From Synechocystis salina LEGE 00031 (GTDB lineage Bacteria; Cyanobacteriota; Cyanobacteriia; Cyanobacteriales; Microcystaceae), in NCBI RefSeq assembly GCF_015207985.1, contig NZ_JADEVV010000006.1, positions 1-64,000 on the forward strand: a stretch of DNA of 64,000 nucleotides, given 5' to 3'. Made by a program: the position numbers and the translations under genes. Under the pieces are notes generated by a model. The model did no database searches. It was not told the origin of the DNA and saw nothing but the letters and a program-made list of their open reading frames with translations. Each line of letters opens with the position of its first letter. Position 1 is the first letter of the stretch. This document shows positions 63,352-64,000 of this stretch, piece after piece.

Positions 63352-64000
63352 ATGACCGCCCCCTTTACCCCTACCGAAATCGCCGCCGAAGGTATAAAAC
63401 CAGAGGAGTACCTGGATATTGTGCAACGGCTGGGTCGCCATCCTAACAAAGCTGAGCTTGGCATGTTCGGTGTCATGTGGTCAGAACATTGTTGTTATAA
63501 AAATTCCCGGCCCCTATTGAGTAATTTTCCTACCGAAGGGGAACGGATTTTAGTAGGCCCTGGGGAAAATGCCGGCGTCGTGGATCTGGGGGATGGCTTG
63601 CAACTGGCTTTTAAAATCGAATCCCATAACCATCCCTCTGCAGTGGAACCATTCCAGGGAGCAGCCACCGGGGTGGGGGGCATTCTGCGGGACATTTTCA
63701 CCATGGGAGCCCGGCCGATCGCCATTTTAAATTCCCTACGGTTTGGTAATTTGGACGATGCCAGAAATCGACGCATTTTCACCGGGGTAGTGGATGGGAT
63801 CAGTCATTACGGAAATGCAGTTGGAGTACCCACCGTAGGGGGAGAAATCTATTTTGATCCAGCCTATTCCGGTAATCCCTTAGTCAACGCCATGGCCTTG
63901 GGCTTGATGGAAACGGAAGAAATTGTCAAAGCCGGGGCTTCTGGGGTGGGCAATCCGGTTTTATATGTGGGTTCCACCACGGGGCGGGATGGCATGGGGG
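63352..64000 (+). CDS. purL: Phosphoribosylformylglycinamidine synthase II, 5' part
   Basis: The first 216 residues; the gene runs off the window. It opens [20 protein letters not shown] and continues with [40 protein letters not shown] and [20 protein letters not shown], the PurL motifs for ATP and FGAR binding. The enzyme turns FGAR into FGAM in purine synthesis with PurQ and PurS. No upstream Shine-Dalgarno stands out beyond CCTTGCC. From memory it follows the same neighbours as in PCC 6803 (sll1056). Confidence 0.96.
   Translation, partial: MTAPFTPTEIAAEGIKPEEYLDIVQRLGRHPNKAELGMFGVMWSEHCCYKNSRPLLSNFPTEGERILVGPGENAGVVDLGDGLQLAFKIESHNHPSAVEPFQGAATGVGGILRDIFTMGARPIAILNSLRFGNLDDARNRRIFTGVVDGISHYGNAVGVPTVGGEIYFDPAYSGNPLVNAMALGLMETEEIVKAGASGVGNPVLYVGSTTGRDGMG

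Overview
The window is chromosomal DNA of a unicellular cyanobacterium of the genus Synechocystis, very close to but probably not identical with PCC 6803. It carries photosystem I subunit PsaD, phycocyanobilin lyase subunit CpcF, the plant-plastid-like sensor kinase Hik33 (DspA/NblS/Ycf26), CrtE and many cyanobacteria-only DUF families. The octamer GCGATCGC (HIP1), characteristic of such genomes, is scattered through genes and spacers. From memory, neighbourhoods that lie apart in PCC 6803 (a YchF/GlgX/GST group, an InfB-to-Hik33 group, a malic enzyme/LepB/KsgA/IspE group and a PNPase/RNase E/PurL group) adjoin here. That suggests a rearranged relative, but I could not check it. I see no rRNA, tRNA or CRISPR array.

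Layout. 1-50: 5' end of a DUF4277/IS1634-type transposase. 282-6.4 kb: UPF0182 membrane protein, small membrane protein, PepSY-like secreted protein, prepilin peptidase PilD, GTPase YchF. 6.5-15.6 kb (minus strand): small membrane protein, glycogen debranching enzyme GlgX, GST-like protein, then the translation/transcription cluster rimP-nusA-ylxR-infB. 15.7-20.5 kb: PhoU, CPBP protease, SRPBCC-like protein, CrtE, TrpE. 20.6-23.2 kb: psaD and hik33, divergent. 23.2-26.7 kb: FAD oxidase, then a small accessory patch (ribbon-helix-helix protein with an AT-rich TCTAG-rich upstream region, tyrosine recombinase, coiled-coil protein, DUF2283 protein). 26.8-33.8 kb: SPOR-like protein, flavoprotein, PsiE-like protein, cysteine desulfurase, DUF3119-DUF3086 pair, DUF3181, O-antigen-ligase-like protein. 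33.9-35.5 kb: an AT-rich accessory operon coding for a J-domain protein and an HNH nuclease-like protein. 35.7-45.2 kb: housekeeping genes (rsmE, rsmA, ispE, cysteine synthase, malic enzyme, signal peptidase I) interrupted at 38.5-39.6 kb by a xisH-xisI cassette. 45.4-52.5 kb: PNPase, MutT, RNase HII, RNase E with a 650-bp non-coding leader, SPFH protein. 52.6-64 kb: secreted protein, beta-propeller/transglutaminase protein, CpcF, half-size TauE-like permease, glycosyltransferase, double histidine phosphatase, guanylate kinase, HlyD-type fusion protein, Nudix hydrolase, a basic-tailed protein, and the start of purL.

Most notable observations. (1) The xisH-xisI pair sits between two copies of the rsmA-ispE junction. 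Left of it are intact rsmA and a frameshifted relic of the ispE start; right of it are a decayed relic of the rsmA end and intact ispE. One repeat boundary falls exactly on a HIP1 palindrome. The cassette therefore arrived with, or caused, a duplication of its target. (2) The J-domain/HNH pair looks like a two-gene accessory system of unknown role, and the HNH protein contains what looks like an internally duplicated N-terminal module. (3) Six TCTAG elements, two forming a perfect 10-bp inverted repeat, lie upstream of and into the start of the ribbon-helix-helix gene, next to a Xer-type recombinase.

Many long reading frames begin with non-ATG codons well upstream of the likely start. Where an in-frame ATG, a Shine-Dalgarno sequence or family length pointed to a shorter start, I used that start and said so.
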